Made by a program: the position numbers and the translations under genes. Positions 1 to 10,755 of a DNA stretch of 64,000 nucleotides are shown piece by piece; within the stretch, counting starts at the first letter, position 1, and every line of letters starts with the position of its first letter. Where the stretch lies: contig NC_134710.1 of assembly GCF_043290135.1 (NCBI RefSeq), positions 316,508,116-316,572,115 of the forward strand, in the 5' to 3' direction. The notes beneath the pieces were generated by a model, which worked only from the letters and a program-made list of their open reading frames with translations, was not told the DNA's origin and searched no databases. The DNA is from Rhipicephalus microplus. Taxonomy: Eukaryota > Arthropoda > Arachnida > Ixodida > Ixodidae.

Positions 1-2250
1 CAGCAATCATTTTTATAAACAGTCAATCTGGGGTACGTCTCCTGGAGTTATGCGGTTGTGCGCGACATCGGTGCTTCGGTTTTGGTTCCGTCTGTAAACT
101 TATTAGAACTCGATAACTCTGGAAATATTACTGGGGGCTCCCAGTTTACTTAATTGCCTCTTTTTTTTCTAACTTTAGCTTTAATTATTTCAACTTTCTT
201 ATATATATTCTCTGGTAATCTGCCGACACACACACAAGCACATATATGAAAGAGGCGAGCAAATGTCACGTTCCCCTTGATCTTGAGTATCTGCTGGCGC
301 ATTTCTTAAAACAAGCAATATATACTACAGCCCTTTTGTACCACAATAGTGTGCCAGCAAGCTCTATATGTGAAGCATCCCTCGACAACAGATTGATCTG
401 AAAGCGTCGCGCGTATTTCATTGCGGTCTATGACGCTTCTGCCCGTTTTTCCTCTAGCAAAATGGCCGCTGGCGGCTTCACTTACTCCCGTTGGCGGCGG
501 CCAGGGCTGCCAAGAGTGCTCTCTCGAGACTGACGGCGCGAATCGAAACAAAAAAGTAGTTGTCTAAAGTTCCAATGCCTCTCACTAAAAATGCACATAA
601 AAACACAATTATGAAAATTATTTGTTTCATTAATTTTAGAACGTTTTTTATAGCTCTCCCGACTTTTTTGTCTGCGTTCATTATATGGAGCAATGGCGGC
701 ACGCATCATGTTTCGTGTGTTGACCACGACCTCCTCTATGAAGTGGTGTTGACATAGCAGTGAATAACAGCGATCTTCCTTGCATTTGGATGACGTTGAC
801 CGCCTCTTGCTTTGTGTTCGTGTGAAGGCACGTTGCAGTGTTCGTAACAAAGTTGCGGCGACGTAGCTGCCTTACTCCATGGAGGGCTCTCGGTCCCGGA
901 ACACAGTAAGTAACATGCCTGTTTGTATCGCTGCTCGCTTACGCGTAACCTTCTAATAACGCACGAAGCTGCCTCGTTCGCTAAATGCTGACGAAAATTG
1001 CAAACGTTGTTGCCCTGGCATTGTTCCCTTTATATAGGTTTTGAATAACCTCTCATGATCCGTCAAAAAGTTTTATTGCATGTTTGTTGAACAGCATCTT
1101 AAGCGCGAAAGTATTGATCGGTGCAGAAAATCTACTTGTATGTTTTAAATAACTCGTGTCAGTCAGTTAATAGAATTAGGAACAATACCATTCCTTTGCT
1201 CGCACTTGTTTTGCTAGCAATATTTTTCCGTTGTCTTTTTTTTTTTAGGCTAGTTACCTGTCACGTACGCCAGTGCGCGACAGTGAACGTCGCTCAGTTG
1301 CGAAACCGGTACCACCTCAGTTTCTGTTATGAAAGAAGCGGAACTCTTTAGCGGTCGGTCATTCGGCAACGACATATGCGCGCGCAAATTTCAGCCGAAC
1401 CGGCCCAGATCGCCGAAAGAGCAGCTGCGGTTTGTGTGTATATGTCATGCAAATTGTGCGATGTGTCCTTTTTGTGTCGATAATGCTCACGATCGTACTC
1501 CGGTACACGCGAAAAACGTTCTCGTGTTTCGCTGTTGATAATTTTGGTGTTGCATATGTGTGAGCACCGTGACCTGTGCCGACCCTCATCTCCATTGCCA
1601 AGCAGGCCCTGCTCCTTCCTTGTGCGCTTGCTAGGTGTCCTTGTACCGGCACTGTTTGTGCCAGTTGCTGCGCGTTCGTCGTGGCCTTTGCTTGACACTC
1701 GAAGAAGTCGCAGGCACTTTGTCGGTAACCTCGAGTACCTTGTTGGTCTGAATGAAGTGTCTTTCTTGGCGCGGTCTGATTAATTCGCGCGCGCTTCAAG
1801 CTGCGAGTCGGGAAGACTCACTTGATGGGATAGCACATGACACTCGCGTTTTACGAGCTGTGAATGTAGCCCATGCGTACACTGTTTTGCAAAGGTAAAA
1901 TGCAACGTGCATGTTTTTTTGTTTGTTTTTTCCATGCTGTTCTCCTCTGAGGGTTATAACTACCCACCGAGTTGGTTAAATGTGTTTTCCATTCGGTGTA
2001 CCGTTTGTGACACCGTAAGTGAAAAATATTTTATGAACGAAAAAAAAAGGCTTTATTCTGATACTAAAGTTACAACCTAATGAAGCCGATAAATACTGAA
2101 TTCAAGAAATGTACAGGAATATACTGGGGGTGTTATTTGCAGTTTTTATTATCAGTACAGACTGGATTATAGGCAAATGTCTATTTTGTTCCCTGCGTTC
2201 CTATCGTGCTGTTTTTATATATGAGCATGAATTAGAGGTTAAGATGGGCT
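1..2250. other. No gene seen; AT-rich intergenic or intronic DNA
   Basis: I see no supported gene here. Open frames on both strands are short, lack recognisable motifs and often overlap each other. A short CA run lies near 226-240 and poly-T/poly-A runs occur around 1238 and 2041. The only thing worth separating is a possible short first exon at 879-905, listed next. Confidence 0.6.
879..905 (+). other. Possible 9-codon first coding exon ending at a splice donor
   Basis: An ATG at 879 opens nine codons (MEGSRSRNT) that run directly into GTAAGT at 906, a near-ideal 5' splice site in phase 0. About 130 bases of mildly GC-rich DNA precede it, as in a 5' untranslated region. No downstream exon could be linked, so this is a weak inference; a chance ATG-plus-donor pairing is equally possible. 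Confidence 0.15.
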
Positions 2251-2254
2251 TTTA

Positions 2255-2360
2255 TAGTGTTTTTATAGTGCCTATAAATGCCTATTTTTGGTGTTCGTGC
2301 CTAAACGCTTATAAGTGCATATAAATGCCTATTTCTTGAATCAGCGCCTATATTAGCACT
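2255..2360. repeat. Degenerate tandem repeat built on CCTATAAATGCCTATTT
   Basis: The motif GCCTATAAATGCCTATTT recurs in diverged form at about 2270-2290 and 2310-2335, with related 'TTTTATAGTG' blocks before it. It looks like part of an old interspersed repeat; the element ends cannot be defined. Confidence 0.4.
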
Positions 2361-2670
2361 ATTTAAGCCCAAACTTTGTTTTCGAGCGTGGCTTGAAACC
2401 GGTTTTCACGTAAAAAGGCAACATTGATATTTCCAAAGATTATGAGTTCAGACGAAGTCCTCTAGTTCTGGCAACTTCCGCAAAACAACCGCTAACTGCA
2501 GTGAAATGGCACTCGCTGGCCACCACGGCAAATAGCTAGCATGCTGCCAGCGAATAAGAGTGGCGTTTATGGCCGAGGGCGCGGCGACCGTCTTCCACAG
2601 ACAGTGTCCTGAAGGAACTGGAGAACCAACCTGAAAACTTGGGTGTTGCGGTGGGAAAGGTACAGCAGGT

Positions 2671-3153
2671 TTTAGGGGCGAAGCTCCTTAGGGCGTGGGC
2701 TGTGCGTCCCCTGTAGCCTGTATGTAGCCACCTCTAGTTTAGTTCTTGCAGTGTTCACTAGATGGCGGTACCGTCCCCTGTATGTAGCCACCTCTAGTTT
2801 AGTTCTTGCAGTGTTCACTAGATGGCGGTACCGTCTCCTGTATGTAGCCACCTCTCGTTTAGTTCTTGTAGTGTTTACTAGATGGTGGTACTTGTAGCTG
2901 ATGATGAAAAGATGCAAGATGTTATAAACTAGAAAGCGGTACTTGTAGTTGATGAAAGACGCGAGATCTTATAAAATAGGAATGATGTCACATATGGCGC
3001 GTGTCATTGGTTGAAGGCAATCGTTCGATTTAGTGCGGCGACGTACGCTAGGGGGAGCGATGTAATAAAATCGAGTGGGCAAAATGTACAGAGGATTCAT
3101 GGTTTACCAGGTTTACCTCCGGAGCTTCGCCCACTCATCATCATTCACTTCGT
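2671..3153 (-). mobile_element. MITE-like element, copy A, with inverted GGGCGAAGCTCC ends
   Basis: The left end carries GGGGCGAAGCTCC (2675-2687) and the right end the inverse GGAGCTTCGCCC (3121-3132), followed by CCACTCATCATCATTCAC. The same arrangement in opposite orientation is at 49971-50500, and the internal 60-bp units are almost identical between the two copies. There is no transposase frame. Short inverted ends, small size and several copies fit a non-autonomous DNA transposon, though the superfamily is unknown. Confidence 0.6.
2719..2898 (-). repeat. Three tandem 60-bp units inside MITE copy A
   Basis: Three consecutive units of exactly 60 bp start at 2719, 2779 and 2839. Each contains GTAGCCACCTCT and CACTAGATGGCGGTACC-like blocks. 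The first two are nearly identical and the third is slightly diverged. On the minus strand they give an open frame with a repeated VNTARTKLEVATYR-like unit; I regard that frame as a by-product of the tandem repeat, not a gene. Confidence 0.8.
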
Positions 3154-3599
3154 GGATATGGCGGAATTTTTTCTGTGCAGCCGCGGGTAAGTGGAAAATG
3201 AATGAAAAGCCATGGAGGGCCACTCATGGAATGCACATGTTGATCCAGTGGTGGTCGAGGCCGCCAAATCGATATACTTTATACAGTGAAGCCTGACACA
3301 GGCGCCATCATGTTTACAATCAGCGCTGTACTTAGCACGCATTCTCCTTATGCTTGGATAAACTTGTGCCGTATGAGATCTTTCGGCATATGTCTTTAAG
3401 TGACAAACATAAAAAAATGGCAGTGGCTTAGCTCAGCTATGCCAGGATATACGTAGCGTTAGCAAAGGTTCAGCTGATTATTCTTAGCTTTCCAGATATG
3501 ATGCTTACAGCTGTTCCAATGACACACACACGGTATACGTATTATGTTGCACATGCATATTTATTTTGCCGGGCAACTACTTCGGGATCCGATGAGTTA
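3154..3599. other. No gene seen
   Basis: Nothing beyond short chance frames. A short CA run precedes 3530. Confidence 0.6.
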
Positions 3600-4015
3600 A
3601 GCTTCTCCGCTCTACTGCACCGTTGAGCAGCATTTGCACTCTCCTTCTCCATGGCTATACCACAGTGGCAAACGCCAGTCAGAGGCGCTATCAAGCAGCT
3701 CCAGCGCAGTGTCAGATGGCGACTGCACAGGGAAGGCGCGCTCGTCGGCGTCCATATGTCTACCAAGGCTATGACAGCACTACTCTGGAAAGCGCACACT
3801 GGCGGCGGTGAGTCGCGCGCGGCCGCGGCCGAGCGCGAGGGAGGTGCTGGCTCCGGTGCGTGACACCACTGATCGTCTGCGCAGCGCATCGAATTGCGCG
3901 CACACCGGCGGCGAGCCGCGCGCGGCGGCGGCGGAGTATCATTGCGCATGCGCAGACCAGTGCCACGCGAAATTGGCTCAGCGAGGCCAGTGTAGCTAAC
4001 GCTACAAAAAAGAAT
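3600..4015. other. GC-rich CpG-dense segment with an internal duplication
   Basis: This block is much richer in CpG than its flanks. A segment beginning GCGCACACTGGCGGCGGTGA near 3796 is repeated in diverged form near 3898 (GCGCACACCGGCGGCGAG), about 102 bases apart. Frames are open on both strands (for example minus 3542-4024) because of the composition. It could be a promoter or CpG island, or a GC-rich repeat family; I cannot tell which. Confidence 0.4.
3943..3954. promoter_or_regulatory. NRF1-type palindrome TGCGCATGCGCA
   Basis: TGCGCATGCGCA is a perfect 12-bp palindrome matching the well-known NRF1 (Drosophila Ewg) binding consensus. It lies at the edge of the GC-rich block, as in many animal promoters. 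Binding or promoter activity is inference only. Confidence 0.35.
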
Positions 4016-5027
4016 ACATAACATGGCTCCAAGGTTTGTCCTACCCCAGTACTAAAAAAAATGACAGCTGTACCAATATGAAAAATGAACTAGAATGGGA
4101 ATTACTATTATCGCGTCGAATTAAACTACGGTTAAAGTTCCTATGTGAAGTATTTCATGGCAAAATTAACATTCAAAAACGTTTGTACCTAAACAGTCTT
4201 CTTTGCACAATGGTAATTGTTTTAGAATTTTAGAATGTCGTATCAAATCTAATTTTTATATTAATTTCTTTTTTTATTAGTTTCATGACTGAATGAGATG
4301 GCCTATAAAGAGAACACGCGTGCTGTATCAATAGAGGCGTGTTTTGTTTGACGTTGAAACCCATCTGCTGCAGCGCCTTCGGGTCAAAAATGTCATGTGC
4401 AGGCGGATTTTGTTTTGTTTGTAATTTACTTGTTCAAGCACCCCTCTCTAGGTTACATAAGAAGTTGTAGTTAAACACTAGAGGTTCTTGCGTGCCTAAT
4501 GAAAAGCGTTCTACCACGGTGATTTTTTTCAAATTGGTTTGCTACGAGCCACAGATCCATGATGCGAAGAGGCAAACTGGAATCCCTTGCCTCTCGCCCC
4601 ATGTAGCCATCGCGAGCCTCATTCCTTGCCTGCTCTCTTCGCTATCGGGGCTGGAGGATCACATGCATGCGCACCAAGAGCATCATGCGTAAGCAAGGTT
4701 ACGCGCGCATGACGTGCCCCCAGTCTACTCGGGCACGTACGCCATCGATGTTGTGTCGTCTTGGCGTTCTCTGCTGTGTAGTATACCCGTTTCTGTGGGA
4801 TGGATTAGTCAGCGCGCGTACTTTTGGAGATGCTTGCATGGATCATGTATCGTGACTGCAACCGGCGCCTAGGAAGCGCTGCTGGAACACACGACGTCGC
4901 TCCGCTGAAACTGCGGTCAGAGACGACGCACCAACCACAACTGTCAGGGTTGGCGAAGGCAGGAACGACCAGAAGACGAGCGCAAGCGAAATAAGGCAGC
5001 GTAATAGTTGTGGTGGTAGTATGTGTG
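4016..5027. other. No gene seen
   Basis: Mixed-composition DNA with short unrelated frames on both strands. No repeat family was recognised. Confidence 0.55.
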
Positions 5028-5252
5028 GCTTTACGTGAAAAAAAAAAAAAAAAGCACACGATATGGTTATGATGTATGCCGTAGTGGCAGTTTCCGGTAA
5101 TTTGGACCATCTGCTATTCTTTAACGACCACTGACATTGCGCAGAACGCGGGCATTTACCTTTTCGTCTCTACCTAAATGCGACCGCCGTGGCCGGAGTC
5201 GAACCCACTACCATGGGGTCAGCAGCGGAGCACCCTAGCCACTGGACGTGAA
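5028..5252 (-). mobile_element. tRNA-derived SINE, diverged copy carrying an A-tract
   Basis: Recognisable blocks in order are GTGGCTTTACGTG, an A-run of about 15 (5038-5053), ACGATATGGTTATGA, GCCGTAGTGGCAG, TTCTTTAACG, CGACCGCCGTGGCCGGAGTCG and a tRNA-like end with GAGTCGAACCC and TAGCCACTGGAC. The head is at the right, so the Pol III sense strand is minus. The A-run replaces the CCCAAAACC block of better copies. Confidence 0.7.
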
Positions 5253-6684
5253 ACGAGGGCCGATTAGTGCATAGCATCTCGTGGCCATTGAAAATAAAAA
5301 TGATAAGCTGACACTCCGTCTGCGTGTTTTATTACTTTTCTTAGCTTTCATTCATCATACTCATTTTGAAAGGACAGTGCAAAGACACGGGGATAAGAAA
5401 TACATGGAGACAAACAGCGCTGTCTTTATTTTCCCTCTGTATTTGCGCTTCTCGTTCAAAATTATATGAAGCACCTAGCCCAAACCAAAGTATACCCCTC
5501 ATTCATGCTATACAACAGAACACACAAATTACACATGCCAACTAGAATAATTGTCACGTGCAACGCTCTTAATGAGGTACCGTTTAAAATGCAAGATACA
5601 ATCAGGTAACGGGACATTTTTTTTTTCGCCTGTTTTTCTAGATATAGCTAGCGTTTTACCAAGTTTTGATGAAGAGTGTACTGTGAGCGACGTCAGAACA
5701 CCAATGTCAACGTAAAGGAGCGACGTAAAAGCAGGACTATTTTTTGCTGTATACGTCGCTCCCTTCATCTTGGGACGCATGCCCGCGAGAGGGTGAAGTT
5801 TCATTCAGTAAAAATTCAGTGTTTTTCCGCGACATGTAGCGCTGTAAAATCTTAACATGCATGATCCTGAGTGCCCAGTGCATCCAGCTTGTAATGCCCA
5901 AACCTGAGGGGCCCTCTAAGGTGTTCGCCGGCAGGGGAGAAATTTACCCTGATTAGACCTGATATCCATCTCTTCTGCGGTATCAGTAATCTGCTTATTC
6001 GCTCCTGCGCGGCCCTTCCCGGCCACGACAAAACGAAAGAGACCCGGGAGAGTGTTGATTGGATGGTGGACACTGGATTCGCAATGCTAGACAATAAAAC
6101 GGAAGACCTTAATCTGCGAATAGCACGAGAAATGCACGCCTTTGTTCAACCGTTCGTGCCTTTGTCTTAAACAATATTTTTTTTTGCTTGTAGATACAAG
6201 TCACCGATGTCTTTGTTCGAAGTTATTTCAATTTTTGTAGAAGCTTATTGTGCCAATATTTATGATTTTGAAGGCCTAAAACGGTGTTTCACCTGCCTGC
6301 CTTTGTCGCCTAAAACACACTTCTTTGGTACCTAAAAATCCGGCCTCTAGAACTTATCAGAAACGCTGCTTTGGAATCGCGAACCCGCGTCATTCAGGTC
6401 ACCAGTCGAACGCTGTAATCATTGAGCCGCCGCCGCGGTGGTTCAGATATGGCATAAATCTAAATAAATTAAGCTTAATAATAAAACAAGGACTTGCCGC
6501 TGATGTAAGGTTCTAGCCCACAACATTTGAGTAATCTTCTACTAAGTTCACGTGTCCAGTATTTAACGTAAGTTCACGTAATGCGTAATGCAAGGTAATG
6601 TGCAAGGTAATATGTAATGCTCACCCAAGAACATGTTTGTGTAAGTTCACATGTGTAATGAGGGACACGATGACCCGAAGGTAC
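5253..6684. other. No gene; contains a probable retroelement 3' fragment
   Basis: At about 5365-5500 the motif CAAACAGCGCTGTC is flanked by GACAGTGCAAAGACACGG and by TTTGCGCTTCTCG, then a block reading ACCTAGCCCAAACCAAAG. This resembles a LINE or SINE tail and shares its AGCGCTGTC centre with the palindrome at 43593-43682. The remainder holds nothing I can support. Confidence 0.35.
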
Positions 6685-6745
6685 CGAACCACGGCCGTGA
6701 CCTGCGGGTCAGAAGTCGAGCACCAAAACCATACCGTGGCGGGAA
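6685..6745 (-). mobile_element. SINE head fragment
   Basis: The block GGCCGTGACCTGCGGGTCAG followed by CGAGCACC and ACCGTGGCGGG matches the tRNA-like head of the main SINE family. The body and tail are missing. Confidence 0.45.
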
Positions 6746-7290
6746 ATAAATAGATGAATGAATAAATAAATGTGAAATTCGTGAATTCTGAATTCTGGTT
6801 GATTACCGGCGCGAAATTTAAAAAAAACAATTGACCTTCATTTTTCTTTTTAATAATCAAAATATCATCGCGAAATTAAAGAGATGCACTGAACCAGTTG
6901 AACTGTTTTGGTTTTTCCTCTGATGATGACGGTGGTCCACGTAAGATCGTCAGCCAGAGCTTTCGCATTCAGTTGCGTTGTTTCATGAAACCGAGCAGCC
7001 ATAAGCTTATTTACATAGAGTAATCCAGTTGCACTGTGGAACGCATCCGACTGCGTTTTAAATCGTAAAACCTTTAGGATCTATCTATCTATCCGCCTAC
7101 GTCTGGGTACTCTCGTGATCGCGCCCTTAACTTGGAGTAAACTAAAATTAGTATGGGCGGGTAAGATGGTTCGACGAATATGACTCGCTGGCCATGGCAT
7201 GAATAATGCTACAATCACGTCGCCTACGACGTCGTCAAACTCTTTCCGCCAAACGTGGGGCACATATCCGCGGGCGGTTATGTGCCACAG
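6746..7290. other. No gene seen
   Basis: AT-rich DNA with AATGAATAAATAAAT runs. A short TATC repeat lies near 7081-7092. Confidence 0.55.
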
Positions 7291-7500
7291 GTATGCGGGT
7301 AGGTGTCATGGGCGATTGACAGCTACGGCTACATTGGTGATTTCAACGCGAGAGTGTTAAGGAAAAGGCTGACGTCGTCAGTGTTGACCCCAAATATGCA
7401 AATAAGTATCAGGGCCCCAGCAGGAATCGAAGCCAAGCATTCTGCGTGGCAATCAAGTATTTTACCACAGAGGCACGCCAGGTCTCGATACAGCTTCGGA
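7291..7500 (-). mobile_element. Second tRNA-like SINE family (probable)
   Basis: The block AGCAGGAATCGAAGCCAAGC followed by a tRNA-like stretch ending CCACAGAGGCACGCCAGG reads, on the minus strand, as a B-box-like and A-box-like head. It differs from the main SINE. Only one copy is evident here, so the family assignment rests on tRNA resemblance. Confidence 0.35.
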
Positions 7501-8069
7501 AAAAGACACTATTCTATAATGTAATGTTGGTGAAACGTCAATTGCGGTTGCAATGCTGACTATCCAGTTTTATATTCATTACACAAATACTTCTATGGTG
7601 CAGCCGTCACGACAGGTTATAACATCGTTAAGCGCCATCCACTCAGGTTGATTCATGTAGCAATATCCAGGGCTACCATCCTCGCGAGTACAAGTGCTAT
7701 ACCTATCAGTTTACCGCCTGTGATGTTGCGAACACTCATGTTTCTGTTTGCATCGTTACGCAAACGGAAACAAGTGGTTATATAAAACATATGCGACTGT
7801 TGAACATATGTCTGTGCGTACATATGTTAAGCGTCATTTTGTAATGTTTCGCTAATTATAGCACGGTCACCTTCCCTCCGCATGTTTCGCATAACGTCGA
7901 TTCGCAAGGTATATGGGATCTGCTGAACTTTTTTTTTCTTCTTCGTATCTCGTGTGGGCAGGTGATAGCTAGCGAAAACCAGGGTCGGTAGTAACGTGAA
8001 GGCTCTTCTCGCTCAAATGATGGGTCTCACAATCGGTAGATCCTGGAGGCAGCGTACTTGAAATTGAAT
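7501..8069. other. No gene seen
   Basis: Short chance frames only. A poly-T run lies near 7930. Confidence 0.55.
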
Positions 8070-8250
8070 TTAGGGTTTTCACGTGCCAGAATCGAAGTAT
8101 ACTCGCCATAAGCACGGTTCATGGAGGGAGAACGACCAACTTGGATCAACTTAATGGTGTTTCTTAAAGTGCACCGAAACCCAAGTACGGGAACATTGCA
8201 TTTCGCTCTCGTTGAAATGCAGCTGCTGTGGCCGATAAGCGAGTCCATGT
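8070..8250 (-). mobile_element. Highly diverged SINE relative
   Basis: Blocks TTTTCACGTGCCAGAATCG, GTGTTTCTTAAAGTGCACC, CCCAAGTACGGGAACATTGC and CGTTGAAATGCAGCTGCTGTG follow the order of the main SINE body (GTTTAACGTCCCAAAACC, TTCTTTAACGTGCACCC, ATCTGAGCACACGGGC, GGAAATGCAGCCGCCG) but are strongly mutated. The tRNA head is absent or unrecognisable. Confidence 0.45.
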
Positions 8251-8690
8251 ATTCGATATACAGACGCTCGCTGGATTCAATGCCAGACGGTTGTCTCGTC
8301 CGCGATGTCCACTCTTCGTATCATCGATGACCGCTCGCCGATTGTGGTCCCGTCAGTCATCTTCTCTGACCATCTCCCATCTTCACCTCTTATCCCTTCC
8401 CTTGGGAACCACTACAGATGTGCATGCAGTAAAAGCTTGTGCTGGGTCTATAGTTGGTACATAGCAAAACAAGAAGATAACTTTTCTGGCGCAAACAATA
8501 CGAAAAAAATAGGAGCTGAGAAAATAGACAGGCACCAAATTAACAACTGCTTTGTTCTTCTCACAGCATCGCATTTAGTATACTCCAGAAACCACATGAA
8601 TCGCATGCGCACGCGCAGCCTCGTATTCTATACGTAACGACTCATCAAATACCATGGAACATCACACCACAATTCCTGAACGCACACGCT
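8251..8690. other. No gene seen
   Basis: Open frames on the plus strand (about 8228-8637) overlap in several phases and show no motif. Confidence 0.5.
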
Positions 8691-8932
8691 TAGTGATTGA
8701 TTGATATGTGTGCTTTAACGTCCCAAAACCACGACATGGTTATGAGAGACGCCGTAGTGGAGGGCTCCGGAAATTTCGACCGCCTGGGGTTCTTCAATCT
8801 GAGCACACGGGCCTACTACATTTCTGCCTCCATGGAAAAGCAGCCGCCGCAGCCGTGATTCGATCCCGCGACCTGCGGGTCAGCAGCCGAGTACCTTAGC
8901 CACTAGACCACCGTGGCGGGGCCACACGCATG
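8691..8932 (-). mobile_element. tRNA-derived SINE, near full length
   Basis: The tail GATTGATTGATATG at the left is followed by the complete body and a tRNA-like head ending CCACTAGACCACCGTGGCGG at the right. Transcription sense is therefore minus. A short CACACGC duplication flanks it (8683-8689 and 8933-8939). Such SINEs are transcribed by Pol III and copied by LINE machinery. Confidence 0.85.
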
Positions 8933-9162
8933 CATATTGCACACGTAAAACGGGATATTCTAGCCCCGCCGCGTGTAGTCCACGAACGCTAACTTATGTA
9001 TCCTGCAGTCCACGAACGCTAGCTTCTATATATACTACGTAGCATAAAAGAAAATATAAGATGGAAAGATATAAATATTACGTTCAAAATTGTTCGCATG
9101 GTTATCAGGAAGCTTACACCGAGCAGCATTTTCGTTCTTTGCTGTTCCTAAAGTTTTCCTGT

Positions 9163-9318
9163 CGATGGAGGCGAAAATGTTGTAGGCCTGTGTGCTCAGA
9201 TTTGGGTGCACGTTAAAGAACCCCAGGTGGTCGCGATTTCCGGAGTTCTCCACTACGGCGTCTCTCATATTTATATGGTGGTTTGGGCACGTTATAAACC
9301 CCATATATCAATCAATCT
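9163..9318 (+). mobile_element. 5'-truncated SINE with target-site duplication
   Basis: The copy starts inside the body (GATGGAGGCGAAAATG) and runs to the tail ATATCAATCAATC. The 11-bp flanks AGTTTTCCTGT (9152-9162) and AGTTTTCTTGT (9319-9329) differ at one base and are a likely target duplication. Loss of the 5' tRNA head with an intact 3' tail is the classic result of target-primed reverse transcription. Confidence 0.8.
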
Positions 9319-9413
9319 AGTTTTCTTGTTTTCTGGTGTCAGTTCACCTATTTCCTGTCCTGGTATACAACGATGGCGTCGCTCGGTTGCAGCAAGTTCA
9401 CATCAAAGCTTGA

Positions 9414-9589
9414 TCCCGGCTGCGGCGGCTGCATTTCCGATGGAGGCGGGAACGCTGCAGACCCGTGTGCTCAGATTTGTGTGCACGTTAAAGAACCCTA
9501 GGTGGTCGAAATTTCCGGAGCCCTCCACTACGGCGTCTCTCATAATCATATAGTGGTTTTGGGACGTTAAACCCAACAAATCAATCAAT
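9414..9589 (+). mobile_element. 5'-truncated SINE with perfect 15-bp target duplication
   Basis: The copy begins within the B box (TCCCGGCTGCGGCGG) and ends with the tail AAATCAATCAAT. It is flanked by identical 15-bp direct repeats, CACATCAAAGCTTGA, at 9399-9413 and 9590-9604. It lies 84 bases from the preceding copy in the same orientation, as an independent insertion. Confidence 0.9.
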
Positions 9590-9604
9590 CACATCAAAGC
9601 TTGA

Positions 9605-10424
9605 GAGCGAGCATGAGTTCGTGTTCGTTAGGTGATCTGTATTCATCGAACAAGTGGAAACGAAGACAGTGGTGCGTTGTGAAATATTTTGTTTCCCGCG
9701 CATGCAATCACCGAGAGGTTGTGTGTCACTGATGCCATCAGCGAAAGTGGGACTCTAAATTGCGATAGCCGCCTTGAACGTGGCCAGCAAGACCAGCTGC
9801 TTCAAAGCGAAATTGCGATTGGAAACTGTACGTAAAAGCAATGACCGTTTTCCTGAATTGCGTTGCATACGTGGTCGGTATTTCGGCTGCCTGATGCGAT
9901 CACAGTGTATTAACACCGTACTTGTCATCGTAGGAAGTGTTTCTTTGCGCATTGCGATAACAGCAACATATGAGGATGATATTACCAGTGCGAAGCTTCG
10001 CCTGGGCAACAGGCGCGTTCATGTATGTTATGCTGTTGACTGCGTGTTGACTGCGAGTAAAGATTGCGTTTCACCTACTTGGATTTACGAAAGTCAGCTC
10101 ACGGCCGGTCGTGACCAAGATTTTGGCTACCCGTCGATGCCTTCGCGCCCCATAAAAAATAACGTGAGCGTGTCCAGAAAGTTCTTGCGTCTCCAAAAGA
10201 AGGAAAACAACGATGCCGATCCAGTATGTGCCGAAATTTAGGAAATGTTTTCGTGCCTTTGCCTTGTTTTTCCAATGGCCCAGTTCCTGCTCGGATGCGC
10301 CTTTTTCACCGAAATAAATTTTAACGCCCCAATAGAGCTTCTTGTTCTCCCCTCCCCCCCTCCCCCCCTTTCGCAGGGGCGTCTGCGCAAGTAGGCGTTT
10401 GGTGTGTAGCGACTCCCTTCCACG
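9605..10424. other. No supported gene
   Basis: A 155-codon plus-strand open frame (9774-10241) begins with TTG, has its first ATG well inside, and shows no domain. A C-rich run lies at about 10350-10370. The block reads as non-coding. Confidence 0.5.
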
Positions 10425-10755
10425 TCTAGCCGTGCGTGGCTGAGCCTTGTCCGGGGAAAAGGTAATCCTGAGGGTTGAGCCGATGCCGGGTGATTAGACC
10501 TTTAAGGCCCCCGGCGGAGGTAACACACGCCTTTGACGTCGGCTTCTCGTAGACGGCACCCATGGGCTGACCCACCCAAGGGAAATCCACAGTCGCCTTT
10601 TCCTATTTCTCACCCTACATCTTCGTATTTTCTTCTCTTTTAATCTATCCTGCCATCTTCTCTTTTCTATTTACTTCCGAATTTCCTGGCGGCTAGGGTG
10701 AACCGTGTGTAATTGCTCAAACTTGGGTAGTTATATACGGTTATAGCGGCGATGC
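10425..10755 (+). mobile_element. 5' untranslated region of a LINE (probable)
   Basis: The stretch leads directly into the ORF1-like frame at 10756. It contains GAGCCTTGTCCGGGGAAAAG, a GCCCCCGGCGGAGG block and a long pyrimidine-rich section. I take this as the 5' end of a non-LTR retrotransposon, partly from memory of similar tick LINE leaders. The exact start is uncertain. Confidence 0.4.

Noticed and set aside
2672..2917. 81-codon frame conserved exactly at 50252-50497
   Set aside because: The identity is at DNA level inside a repeated mobile element with 60-bp units (20 codons), so the open frame follows from the tandem repeat rather than selection on a protein.
9774..10241. 155-codon open frame, plus strand
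   Set aside because: Begins at TTG, first ATG is well inside, no domain, no supporting context.
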